In this document: in pieces, positions 19,301-21,804 of the stretch
Position numbering within the stretch: position 1 is the stretch's first letter
Layout: every line of letters begins with the position of its first letter
Assembly: GCA_038230975.1 (NCBI GenBank)
Contig: JBBRMF010000067.1
Span: 1 to 21,804, forward strand
From: JANXVV01 sp038230975
GTDB taxonomy: Bacteria > Planctomycetota > Phycisphaerae > Tepidisphaerales > Tepidisphaeraceae
Direction of reading: 5' to 3'
Length of the DNA: 21,804 nucleotides
Notes under the pieces: model-generated
The model's input: the letters and a program-made list of their open reading frames with translations, nothing else
What the model was told of the DNA's origin: nothing
The model's database searches: none
Made by a program: the position numbers and the translations under genes

Positions 19301-21804
19301 GGCCCGATTACCAGCCTCACAAACAGCCATTCCTATTACAGTGCACTGGATGGAATTGATCTTTTCAACGGCGGCACTACGTCCGTCACTGGAAATGAGA
19401 CCGATCATAACCGAATCGGCATTTACGCGGATAACAATGCCGGTGGCACCACGTTGGTGGGTGCGCTTGATCTAAGCGGCCCGAATCAGGTTCACGACAA
19501 CACGCTCTACGGAATTTACGCCTATCGCAACATTCAGGTTGCGGGCAATGTGGTGTGGAACCAGACTGCACTGAATGACGCGGGAATCTACCTGTATTAT
19601 TACGGCGGTGATTCTACTTTGCAGAACGTTGTGTACTCGAACTACAACGGTATCTTCGCATTACTTTCGTCGGGGTTAATCTCCGGCAACCGCGTTTTCA
19701 ACAATGCCAACATCGGGATCAGTGCGGCCAACAGCGTCGTGCAGAATAACGTGGTCTACTCGAATGGCACGGGGATTACGCTCGGCTATTACAACACGAC
19801 TACAACCGCCTCCGGCAATCTGGTCTATGCAAACGCGACGGCCGGGATCGTCGTCAATAATGCCAGCAGCAACGGCGGTGAGAATCTGTTTAACAACACG
19901 GTCTATGCGTTGACCGGCGATGCCGTGCGGGTTCTGCCGAACAGTCCGAACGTCCACCTTGAAAATAATATTCTCTGGTCGTTGACGGGTTTTGATATCA
20001 GTGTTGATCCCACCAGCCAAGTCGGTTTCCAGAGTGACTACAACGACCTGTACGCCACTGCCACAGGGGCGATTGCGCTTTGGCAGGGGGTTCCTCGTCA
20101 GACGCTTAACAACTGGCAGAACACCGCGTTCACGGATCAAAACAGCCTCACGCAAAATCCGCAGTTCGTCAATATTGCCGGCGCTGATGGAATCCTGGGC
20201 TTTTCCGGTGGCGTTGATCATGGGAGTGATGATGACTTCCATCTTAAGAGCAGCAACGCATCGTTCCATGGCGGTTCGCTCGCCCCGATACTCGTCGCCG
20301 GAGTGGCCGTTGCCGCCCCTGGTGTGGCAACCGCCGATGGATCGCAATCGCCCGCGATCGATCGAGGGGATGCGTCGTTTGCTTTTGGAAATGAGTCGAC
20401 GCCAAACGGTGAGTTCCTCAATCTGGGATTTGAAGGCAACACTTCTCAGGCTTCCAAAAGTCCTGCGGAGTACGTTTTGGTGACTCGTCCCGATGGCGGT
20501 GACGTTTGGCCGGCCGGTCAAACTTTCCCGATTCGATGGCGTAGCAACAGTGCGAATGGTGGGGCGAATCTTGTGCAGAACGGCGGCGCTGAGTCGCCGG
20601 TCGTGGCCGGACAGCTTCCAGGTTGGACGCAGATTTCCGGAACATGGAGCGAAGTCAATACAACCGCAGTTCCGCAAGAAGGCACGAAGACATTCTTCGC
20701 AGGTCAGTCCGCAGTCTCAGAACTGAGACAGGATGTGGATGTTTCTTCGTATGCCCCGGCGATTGATGGCGGATTCCAAGGTTTTAGCTTTGAGGGCTTC
20801 GTTCAATCCTATGGCCAACTACCGGTTGATACATCTCGAATCGTTGTGGAGTATTTGAACGCCACGAAGACTACCGTCCTCTCGACGTATGATTCCGGCC
20901 TGGTCGGCAGTGTCAATGTCTGGCAACGCCTTGCGGATACTCGCCTGGCCCCAGTCGGCACTCGATTTGTCCGAATCCATCTGATCGCTACGCGTAACAG
21001 CGGCACGGACAACGACGGTTACTTCGACAACATCTCATTGCATCCGGCCAATGTCTTCAACATTGACCTGATGCAAGTTGGAAATGGTGTGCCAGTCCTA
21101 TCCATCGCCACGAATGTAATCAGCGGTACGGACGGAAGTCTCCAATGGTCAATTCCGACTTCCGGGCTTTTGCCCAATACGAATTATACCGTTCGAGTCA
21201 CCAAGCTTAGCACGGCGGTTTCTGACTCGAGCAACCTTCCGTTCAGCATCACTGCGCCGGTACATAACTACTTCGTAAACGACGGAACCACTGCCGGTGA
21301 CCAATACACCACTGCAGTAGGTAACGATGCCAATAGTGGATTGGATGCGGCGCATCCAAAAGCCTCTATTCGCGCGGTGTTCCAGGCGTACACCTTGGGT
21401 GCCGGTGATACGATCTATGTGGATACGGGCGTTTATACGCTCGCGTCAAACGTTGTGGTATCAAACGCTGCCAGCGGCGTGACGATCGTGGGGGGCAGTT
21501 TGAATAATTCGACGAGCTTGTCTTACAGCCCGCAGGTTTTGGTGGATGGCCCGCTGGCGTACTACCGGCTGGGTGATTCGGGCTCGACGGCTGTGGATTC
21601 GAGTGGGAACGGATTGAACGGGACGTTTGTGGGGGGTGTGACGAAGGGTACTGCGGGGGTTCTGCCGTCGGATGCCAACACGGCGGTGACGCTGGATGGG
21701 CTGACGGGGGCGGTGAAGCTGGGGAGCGGGTTTGGGGACTTCACGAGCGGGTTTACGTGGGAGGGCTGGGTGAACCCGACGTCGTTCTCGGCGGGGAACA
21801 ACCA
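7364..21804 (+). CDS. Giant LEPR-XLL-type mosaic surface protein, 3' end outside the window
   Basis: One frame runs from ATG 7364 to the window edge, at least 4,813 codons with no stop; I read it codon by codon. GTGGAGG (7352-7358) gives a good ribosome-binding site. The order is: basic N-terminus and LEQRMLL (1-57); six tandem modules of about 280 residues (83-1850); RTX array 1 (1944-2215); three 63-residue repeats (2223-2395); RTX array 2 (2396-2569); P/S/T linker; propeller-like region (2615-3009); and two complete plus one truncated copy of a beta-helix supermodule (from 3014, 3809 and 4636) carrying inserted lectin-like domains. There is no classical signal peptide; LEPR-XLL proteins are thought to use that motif region for export or sorting. 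An adhesin or surface-layer role with calcium-dependent folding is inferred. No secretion genes are nearby. Confidence 0.95.
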   Translation, partial: MARSTERSRGQGSRTRSRKPDTQRSAWINEIDRMLEARERARQFFETLEQRMLLTGTHDAALAAAIQSALATGNSSGFSAWSHKLTGATALGKQLPIMGGGLGAGYDPQAQLNGLLSRLSGSYTTLAQLQTALEGSAGIGDGVAVAATHDNADDISLDLHFNNTQNVTIPVAANYGGVNFDLGGSLNVATTLDFTFTLGAYWDSVASAAVVYIPTAGNQLNVTAAVNTATLNANAHLGFIGVAASAGAVTLSPSFAMTLADPGPAGGPGRITFTELNATPLPALVTLNLTAPPATLSASITSSLIPAAKTLTFTWSDINAPTTATSNLTSDATLANYKGLSQLTGAQLSAGINSFTTWTGNIGKSPNLLGIKIPIVGTGLGAVVNLPSTLHNRLIDQVGTFTDVDQVRTKYAAEADLNNVTTTLVGNNLQFSVGVHPTFSTNIPLQLEIPGLDLQLDTPGVASTMSLTGTLNFGVDLSTGNFYVNDSTGGTTLSVSATVNSPNFNSGGEVGFATLNVTGGAATANANATLTFIAPTAGHLTSTDFAGGLGTVNNLSSMQFAGSGALSLPISSTLLGIPTQTLTATFPDFKSPASTISNAGSFAQYENYTTILPVQFSQALDRIVTLLSKEASANAAFNANIPLLNQSASNLVNIATQLHNVLTQYTDAVPDVNNVLTVPFHDAASLLTLLQNLPGVGVGNVSALGTANDIRFTLHKTDTINRSVPINLGIGTQVALDITGTINATLATTTNITFGVDKTGSFFIVDPGATPVFQANVSVNANLNANVNLGFLGVNVTGGSATMAGAFTLSLHDPATDSPATPGIITEKELSAADVTTLATATVNGSAALALPLSTTFFPETATLQANWADITNANTFTVNTAQFQKFFNFSNLTAAGALQGLQQIPAILNHLIDSTAFGKNLQFFGSSLSSAIGIGNQFLTQLNNMGAFTSVQALQTALNNQLGGAANVIVNVGASDLEFTLSLNQNLIGKTIQFSINKTIPGTSLGFQTSGNLTLTGNVRASVQFGIAFGNVATVTDRFYIIQGANSQASVNFGVNGSLNGAASIGFASVNVSGTATVSGMAGGTTQASITLPLIDNYNHDGKITVTELLSNPVTALGTPVFDGAAQVVFQVTGLPGTGPNPQLTLNWADLSSSAVPTINPNADLIAGINAAIGFNAQTILAGIQTVLNLINSWAGSSLLNTKIPLIQKTVNQLFDFVGKTSSFFTSIKNANVSTPSLFDAAVNAAVSALPGGVITLTAKPDNSPSSGIFHYLMNINYNAFAGASQAFDFGSSLFALNAMLSPMFTFHAGIEFGVNKTDGFYIVDQGNLAGPEVTINAGIGATIDKLGGTFGPVTYGVSQGTASVNFGLGIDLVDPNPNNGGKIGVSDIAGNLGTVFQPTIAGTGLLHLPMGFRIGGASGPGVSTTFDANWNSNDPANIHFGATGNSTDPASGFGAVNYELGDFVQGIIGPVLQNIKTFNPLPKDLIDFMNKKLPVFNQTPAEVLGNAFDHPEVALLFKIAGVISDLTAVSGSGSTLNLSSYFAAGEQNTGTAGSTGGGNTGPFSTLVNDLATYHVSAPILSDTASTIIGLLLKKDVTLIEFNPGKLDLPFTFPGLELNIPLWSVGVVDVEGTFRLSGGIDFYANVDIGLTTRGLFGNTIDGTSNLMNGFFIGDTKPGAPNGTDAFEVGLRGSLRIDLGGTVRVLGINAATITGYIQGNLDLGLDLADVAYKPGTNIPDHRVGRQDVGGDNKVYFDEMQWIASHYNGVECVATIGGSLSITGGVHIEALCGFWGCLYSQDFPLGTQVLVNWDLPCLPVPPVPLAQIVGNKLVMFNDSSTGGKEININVTRDDNNQPYAIQIQKNDGSGQQTDLYTFAQLSAAGVDTLVVNGTEGPDKINIDSNLTKLYNLKYLVINGYGGNDRIDTGLIDLATSQLAGTTLSGGDGNDTLIGTFAPDSISGGTGDDLVVGGGGNDTVDGGDGNDKISVQSGNSVITGGIGNDTINAGDGNNNIDGGDGNDIIGVGNGSNTIGGGNGDDVIIAGDGGNTVSGGAGNDTVQTGAGNDSITGGSENDSISSGAGNDYVDAGSGDDYVDAGVGNDTVFGGTGNDNLFGGDGNDVIHAGDGTDYVDAGIGNDLVYGDTGNKKIYGQSGNDTVYGGTGNNFIDASSGNDYIVGSAGSNTIYGGTGDDYINANGTISGTIDGGEGNDLLVQGVDQNQTLTDTTLTTISGSIALANLERIQLNGGAGNNQFDVSGWNGLAGTAPVTLTGGGGTDTVVSTNDTDFILTDTSLARATGVSFVLNGVTQAILTGGVSDNSFDVNGFNLSATLTGSGGNDKVIDAGDTNFALTNSSLVRASGGSFTLAGINRALLTAGASANTIDASGFSGNTTLLGQAGNDSIYGGSGDDSIDGGLGNDSLVANAGNDAIIGGGAAGGGDIIQGGSGTDLLIGSDDGNDTVTAGTGNARIYGLGGNDVIAGGAGNDSIDGGTGNDVISGGGGSDLLVGGPGDDLIYGFKSSGTRVDGGVDTIYGDLATNGNEAGALGVDSLYGGGNNDLIFGEGGVDQIFPTGPSPYTDPGTSGSTGSTATPVVAPLSPTLVPIPVATLPTSPDGGGRWGELAGGGSATGVSSSTNAAFDPVIVAGAAGAQYLGWADNRNGNFEIYVAKHVGGQWVELAGSAHAGGISSTPGASRRPAITLDGSGNPIVVWTETTAANTAIKASKYDPTANGGAGGWVALPNVSVGTSADSARIVNLATGPVVTWIDSTSGPAKIFAAQYNGSVWNAFGTNGTSNTGVSASATGVSDNSLATDGTNVAVAWTNTVAGIKQVFVAQSSGAAWTQLGGAGGASNTPGDSQSPSLAYLSGTLYAAWQSMTPSGTEIYAAIRSGGTWVAAGAGSNSGAGVSNTHGGSTSPQLSTGGGQMYLAWIDDRTISVSGNTVALYARKWGGSSFVEQVPGDSSGGGINLSTTSPKSPVLSVDSSGNPFIAFDDTQGGSPQADSRGNTATTGTVYYVNDASIVEDGVSTAVGSAANNGLSPATPALSIAQILGSLNPGDVVVIDTGDYSSVTINRPGITLVSAPNASVRINGLVTISANNVTLRGLQLLGGVGTTGNNVTIDSNTIKGPGVTLTGGTGLQVTHNTIITPGNGIMLAGAIAGPDIEHNSIIAGGTAITIGSATNVLIRDNRIRNSGIGISIPSVTGGTISGNDIAAGTGISIAAAFIGSIDHNEIHDGTTGVVYGASAPLVSNRIRNNSTGITTNVVGANALGYVGVGANQIFANTIGIQLSAADLVGQHVYGNATGVAGNGNVGGTDFSNPNVIETNGTGVNITGPVRFNRIARNTVGIRAANAQQIIHNLVYRNATGISVVGKTDVRIFQNTFYTAAGDNISVSGGSQQVEVRNNILWTENGYDLNIADDSHTGFFSDYNDLHASGSGKIVHYFADFTDILDWQVNVNKYDLHSIGVTAVNPRWSEPRFVDKSIDDYRVLDIVGGQRDSSPTIDSGDQLADVGTSSLVRTNLLANPGFENNTIGWTINATGGTAVANPTPWESTHEFSAGSNSSAFAEQTIDLLASGFTPADLANIQAFEVVFGGRVRWNTIQSGDNGRIQVSFLDASSTLITTPATAATGNTTDRWELVGARTVIPSGTRYLRFRFSTDRTSGANDSSFDGAFMYVVPSAYAPDMGAYGSLPQESAQPLLTHIAMRYPDLYADWTQGAPHVIRWESYNNVAQQPVKIDLYQDTPNGPAFVLNITPSTTDNGQFTWIPQNSGVAAGTHGLRIQVSLVGVPIAVDRSTETFTVPEAGHSYYVNDNSVVGDTYVTAVGSNRNDGLLPSAPKPLLATLLRTYGLGPTDTVYVDTGIYNEFSPVHITGANGAGARITGPLNPANVATISRAFTGVTGAVIDVDGGGSVNVSHLTLVGSDRGVWVHNGAIRFAGSYLTTSNNTLEGVRLESDAIQSSLDHLDVSYSGLDGIYIGGPITSLTNSHSYYSALDGIDLFNGGTTSVTGNETDHNRIGIYADNNAGGTTLVGALDLSGPNQVHDNTLYGIYAYRNIQVAGNVVWNQTALNDAGIYLYYYGGDSTLQNVVYSNYNGIFALLSSGLISGNRVFNNANIGISAANSVVQNNVVYSNGTGITLGYYNTTTTASGNLVYANATAGIVVNNASSNGGENLFNNTVYALTGDAVRVLPNSPNVHLENNILWSLTGFDISVDPTSQVGFQSDYNDLYATATGAIALWQGVPRQTLNNWQNTAFTDQNSLTQNPQFVNIAGADGILGFSGGVDHGSDDDFHLKSSNASFHGGSLAPILVAGVAVAAPGVATADGSQSPAIDRGDASFAFGNESTPNGEFLNLGFEGNTSQASKSPAEYVLVTRPDGGDVWPAGQTFPIRWRSNSANGGANLVQNGGAESPVVAGQLPGWTQISGTWSEVNTTAVPQEGTKTFFAGQSAVSELRQDVDVSSYAPAIDGGFQGFSFEGFVQSYGQLPVDTSRIVVEYLNATKTTVLSTYDSGLVGSVNVWQRLADTRLAPVGTRFVRIHLIATRNSGTDNDGYFDNISLHPANVFNIDLMQVGNGVPVLSIATNVISGTDGSLQWSIPTSGLLPNTNYTVRVTKLSTAVSDSSNLPFSITAPVHNYFVNDGTTAGDQYTTAVGNDANSGLDAAHPKASIRAVFQAYTLGAGDTIYVDTGVYTLASNVVVSNAASGVTIVGGSLNNSTSLSYSPQVLVDGPLAYYRLGDSGSTAVDSSGNGLNGTFVGGVTKGTAGVLPSDANTAVTLDGLTGAVKLGSGFGDFTSGFTWEGWVNPTSFSAGNN
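7490..7534 (+). other. LEPR-XLL-like N-terminal motif
   Basis: Residues 43-57 of the giant protein read QFFETLEQRMLLTGT, after 42 residues rich in Arg/Lys and Ser and an acidic-basic helix. This fits the LEPR-x-LL signature seen at about this position in giant planctomycete and verrucomicrobial proteins, with Gln in place of Pro. The motif is the best single taxonomic and sorting clue in the window. Confidence 0.8.
10655..10690 (+). other. EF-hand/dockerin-like calcium loop in module 4
   Basis: Residues 1098-1109 read NYNHDGKITVTE, matching the EF-hand loop pattern [DN]-x-[DN]-x-[DN]-G-x-I-x-x-x-E at all key positions. The corresponding loops in the other modules are degenerate (for example D-P-N-P-N-N-G-G-K-I in module 5), and module 6 has D-V-G-G-D-N-K-V-Y-F-D-E at 12602-12637. 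Confidence 0.6.
12674..12811 (+). other. Four-cysteine cluster of the giant protein
   Basis: Cysteine codons at 12674, 12734, 12749 and 12809 encode residues 1771, 1791, 1796 and 1816, spaced 20, 5 and 20. I saw no other cysteine codon in frame over the whole 14.4 kb. The segment (V-E-C-V ... L-C-G-F-W-G-C-L ... L-P-C-L-P) sits after module 6 and before the RTX array. Two disulphides or one metal site would both fit. Confidence 0.7.
13193..14008 (+). repeat. RTX nonapeptide array 1 (about 28 repeats)
   Basis: Residues 1944-2215 are consecutive G-G-x-G-[ND]-D-x-[IVL]-x repeats (for example GGDGNDTLIG, GGTGDDLVVG, GAGNDTVQT), with some weakened copies (QSGNSVITG, DTGNKKIYG). Such repeats fold into a calcium-bound beta-roll once outside the cell. 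RTX arrays usually sit near the C-terminus ahead of a type I secretion signal; here they are central with more than 2,200 residues after them. Confidence 0.95.
14030..14545 (+). repeat. Three 63-residue repeats between the RTX arrays
   Basis: Copies start near 14030, 14219 and 14405. The shared pattern is L-T-[DN]-[TS]-[ST]-L-x-R-A-[TS]-G-x-S-F-x-L-x-G-[IV]-x-x-A-x-L-T-x-G-x-[SA]-x-N-x-[FI]-D-[VA]-[NS]-G-[FW], then a short RTX-like G-G-x-D turn. The first copy is the most diverged. They look like RTX-interspersed beta domains; I do not know a name for them. Confidence 0.75.
14549..15070 (+). repeat. RTX nonapeptide array 2 (about 15 repeats)
   Basis: Residues 2396-2569 resume the G-x-G-[ND]-D-x-[IL]-x-G pattern (GSGDDSIDG, GLGNDSLVA, GAGNDSIDG, GPGDDLIYG). 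Spacing becomes irregular towards the end, and the array closes with E-G-G-V-D-Q-I-F. It is separated from array 1 by the 63-residue repeats. Confidence 0.9.
15074..15205 (+). other. Pro/Ser/Thr linker
   Basis: Residues 2571-2614 are almost entirely P, S, T, G, A and V (for example P-T-G-P-S-P-Y, T-S-G-S-T-G-S-T-A-T-P-V-V-A-P-L). This is an extended linker dividing the calcium-binding half from the propeller and beta-helix half. Confidence 0.7.
15206..16390 (+). repeat. Beta-propeller-like region, about seven blades
   Basis: Residues 2615-3009 repeat a blade pattern P-x-[IL]-x(5)-G-x-[PL]-x-[VA]-[AV]-W-x-[DE] ... [IV]-[YF]-[VA]-A-x(4)-G-x-W-x-x-[LA]-[GP]. Copies include L-G-W-A-D-N-R-N-G-N-F-E-I-Y-V-A-K, V-V-T-W-I-D-S, V-A-W-T-N-T, Y-A-A-W-Q-S, L-A-W-I-D-D and the final F-I-A-F-D-D. 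The opening R-W-G-E-L-A-G strand could close the ring with the last blade. No catalytic residues are evident; ligand or matrix binding is inferred. Confidence 0.7.
16403..17911 (+). other. Beta-helix supermodule A
   Basis: Residues 3014-3516 start with Y-Y-V-N-D, then S-T-A-V-G-S-A-A-N-N-G-L-S-P-x-x-P and D-V-V-V-I-D-T-G-D-Y, the leader also seen in copies B and C. Many short N-x-[IV]-x-[GN]-N-x-I coils of a right-handed parallel beta-helix follow (pectate-lyase/NosD-like fold). It closes with N-N-I-L-W, S-D-Y-N-D-L-H and S-P-T-I-D-S-G-D. The catalytic residues of pectate lyases are not evident, so a binding or structural role is as likely as polysaccharide cleavage. Confidence 0.8.
17924..18397 (+). 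other. Inserted jelly-roll carbohydrate-binding-like domain A
   Basis: Residues 3521-3678 start N-L-L-A-N-P-G-F-E-N-x-x-I-G-W-T and end F-R-F-S-T-D-R-T-S-G-A-N-D-S-S-F-D-G-A-F-M. The N-P-G-F-E...G-W start and the closing D-x-x-F-D-[GN] are typical of galactose-binding-like (CBM/FBA-type) jelly rolls. It lies between S-P-T-I-D-S-G-D and Y-A-P-D-M-G-A-Y-G, which are contiguous in uninterrupted modules of this kind. Confidence 0.65.
18485..18775 (+). other. KNH/Kre9-like beta domain A
   Basis: Residues 3708-3804 run from a Y-P-D-x-Y-A-D-W-T-Q-G-A-P-H-V-I-R-W start through P-V-K-I-D-L-Y-Q-D, D-N-G-Q-F-T-W-I-P and G-T-H-G-L-R-I-Q-V-S. This is the order of elements in the Ser-Thr-rich GPI-anchored/KNH-type beta-sandwich family. 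It is uninterrupted here, unlike the copy in supermodule B. Confidence 0.6.
18788..20470 (+). other. Beta-helix supermodule B
   Basis: Residues 3809-4369 repeat the Y-Y-V-N-D leader, then T-A-V-G-S-N-R-N-D-G-L and D-T-V-Y-V-D-T-G-I-Y, coils such as N-N-V-V-Y-S-N-G-T-G-I and N-L-V-Y-A-N-A-T-A-G-I, the closing N-N-I-L-W, S-D-Y-N-D-L-Y, and S-P-A-I-D-R-G-D...N-L-G-F-E-G-N-T. It starts 2,385 bases (795 residues) after copy A. Confidence 0.8.
20471..21258 (+). other. KNH/Kre9-like domain B, split by an inserted domain
   Basis: The N-terminal half (20471-20563) has T-R-P-D-G-G-D-V-W-P-A-G-Q-T-F-P-I-R-W. The C-terminal half (21056-21258) has F-N-I-D-L-M-Q-V-G-N-G ... S-I-A-T-N, G-T-D-G-S-L-Q-W-S-I-P and N-Y-T-V-R-V-T-K. 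Joined, they give one ordinary KNH-like domain; they are separated by about 160 residues of a different fold. Confidence 0.7.
20567..21046 (+). other. Inserted jelly-roll carbohydrate-binding-like domain B
   Basis: Residues 4402-4561 start N-L-V-Q-N-G-G-A-E-S and P-G-W-T-Q-I-S-G-T-W, contain E-L-R-Q-D-V-D-V-S-S-Y-A, and end H-L-I-A-T-R-N-S-G-T-D-N-D-G-Y-F-D-N-I-S-L. The pattern is that of F-box-associated/galactose-binding-like jelly rolls. At 160 residues it is nearly the same length as domain A, which is inserted elsewhere in the supermodule. Confidence 0.7.
21269..21535 (+). other. Beta-helix supermodule C, leader only
   Basis: Residues 4636-4724 repeat the leader: Y-F-V-N-D, T-A-V-G-N-D-A-N-S-G-L, D-T-I-Y-V-D-T-G-V-Y, and A-A-S-G-V-T-I-V-G-G-S-L-N-N. 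It starts 2,481 bases after copy B and is broken off by the LamG-like domain before any helix coils appear. Confidence 0.75.
21536..21804 (+). other. LamG/concanavalin-like lectin domain, truncated by window edge
   Basis: From residue 4725 the protein reads V-L-V-D-G-P-L-A-Y-Y-R-L-G-D-S-G-S, then A-V-D-S-S-G-N-G, A-V-T-L-D-G and F-T-W-E-G-W-V-N-P. This is the standard start of LamG_3/concanavalin-like domains in giant planctomycete proteins. Codon use here is dominated by GGG, ACG, GTG, CTG and TCG, unlike the GGC/GGT/ACC-rich gene before it. Confidence 0.85.

Noticed and set aside
19676..20677. Minus-strand open frame (333 codons) opposite beta-helix B
   Set aside because: It is a shadow of the giant gene with no start signals and no family resemblance.

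Overview
The window looks like a chromosomal segment of a planctomycete, or at least a PVC-group bacterium. The strongest evidence is a giant surface-type gene that opens with a basic N-terminus followed by a variant of the LEPR-XLL motif (LEQRMLL). That motif is known from the N-termini of very large repeat proteins in Planctomycetes and Verrucomicrobia. No rRNA, tRNA, CRISPR array, transposase or phage structural gene was seen.

Left part (1-6900), almost entirely minus strand. The edge holds the last 23 codons of a plus-strand gene. It converges on and overlaps a two-gene minus-strand unit: a BECR-fold nuclease-like protein and a DUF2283 protein that overlap by 16 bases and resemble a toxin-antitoxin module. 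Next is an unrecognised 343-residue protein with a glycine-rich hydrophobic C-terminal segment. A three-gene minus-strand operon follows, in transcription order: a 62-residue membrane protein with a zinc ribbon (5875-5687), then two paralogous single-pass SPFH/band-7 proteins (5625-3916 and 3835-2162). Both SPFH proteins carry three copies of a G-x(5)-P-G/E-G-x-Y-x-x-N-P-like repeat before the SPFH domain and a long charged coiled coil after it, which suggests a HflK/HflC-like hetero-oligomeric membrane scaffold. A 512-base gap upstream of this operon contains an 81-base compound palindrome. The last minus-strand gene is a small exported helical protein of Spy/CpxP type.

Right part (7364-21804), plus strand. 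One reading frame runs for at least 4,813 codons without a stop and leaves the window, after a 468-base intergenic region with a possible structured leader RNA. In order, the protein has: the LEPR-like N-terminus; six diverged tandem modules of about 280 residues with degenerate EF-hand-like loops; a short region holding its only four cysteines; two central RTX (calcium-binding nonapeptide) arrays separated by three 63-residue repeats; a P/S/T linker; a propeller-like region of about seven blades; and then a repeated 800-residue supermodule (YYVND leader, right-handed beta-helix, closing SP-x-IDxGD motif, KNH/Kre9-like beta domain). Jelly-roll carbohydrate-binding-like domains are inserted into this supermodule at different places, in one case splitting the KNH-like domain. 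The third copy is interrupted by a LamG/concanavalin-like domain whose codon use differs sharply from the rest.

The most interesting material is therefore the giant mosaic adhesin-like gene and the evidence that it grows by dropping domains inside other domains. After that come the paired SPFH operon and the compound palindrome. All assignments rest on reading sequence and family motifs; no database search was possible.
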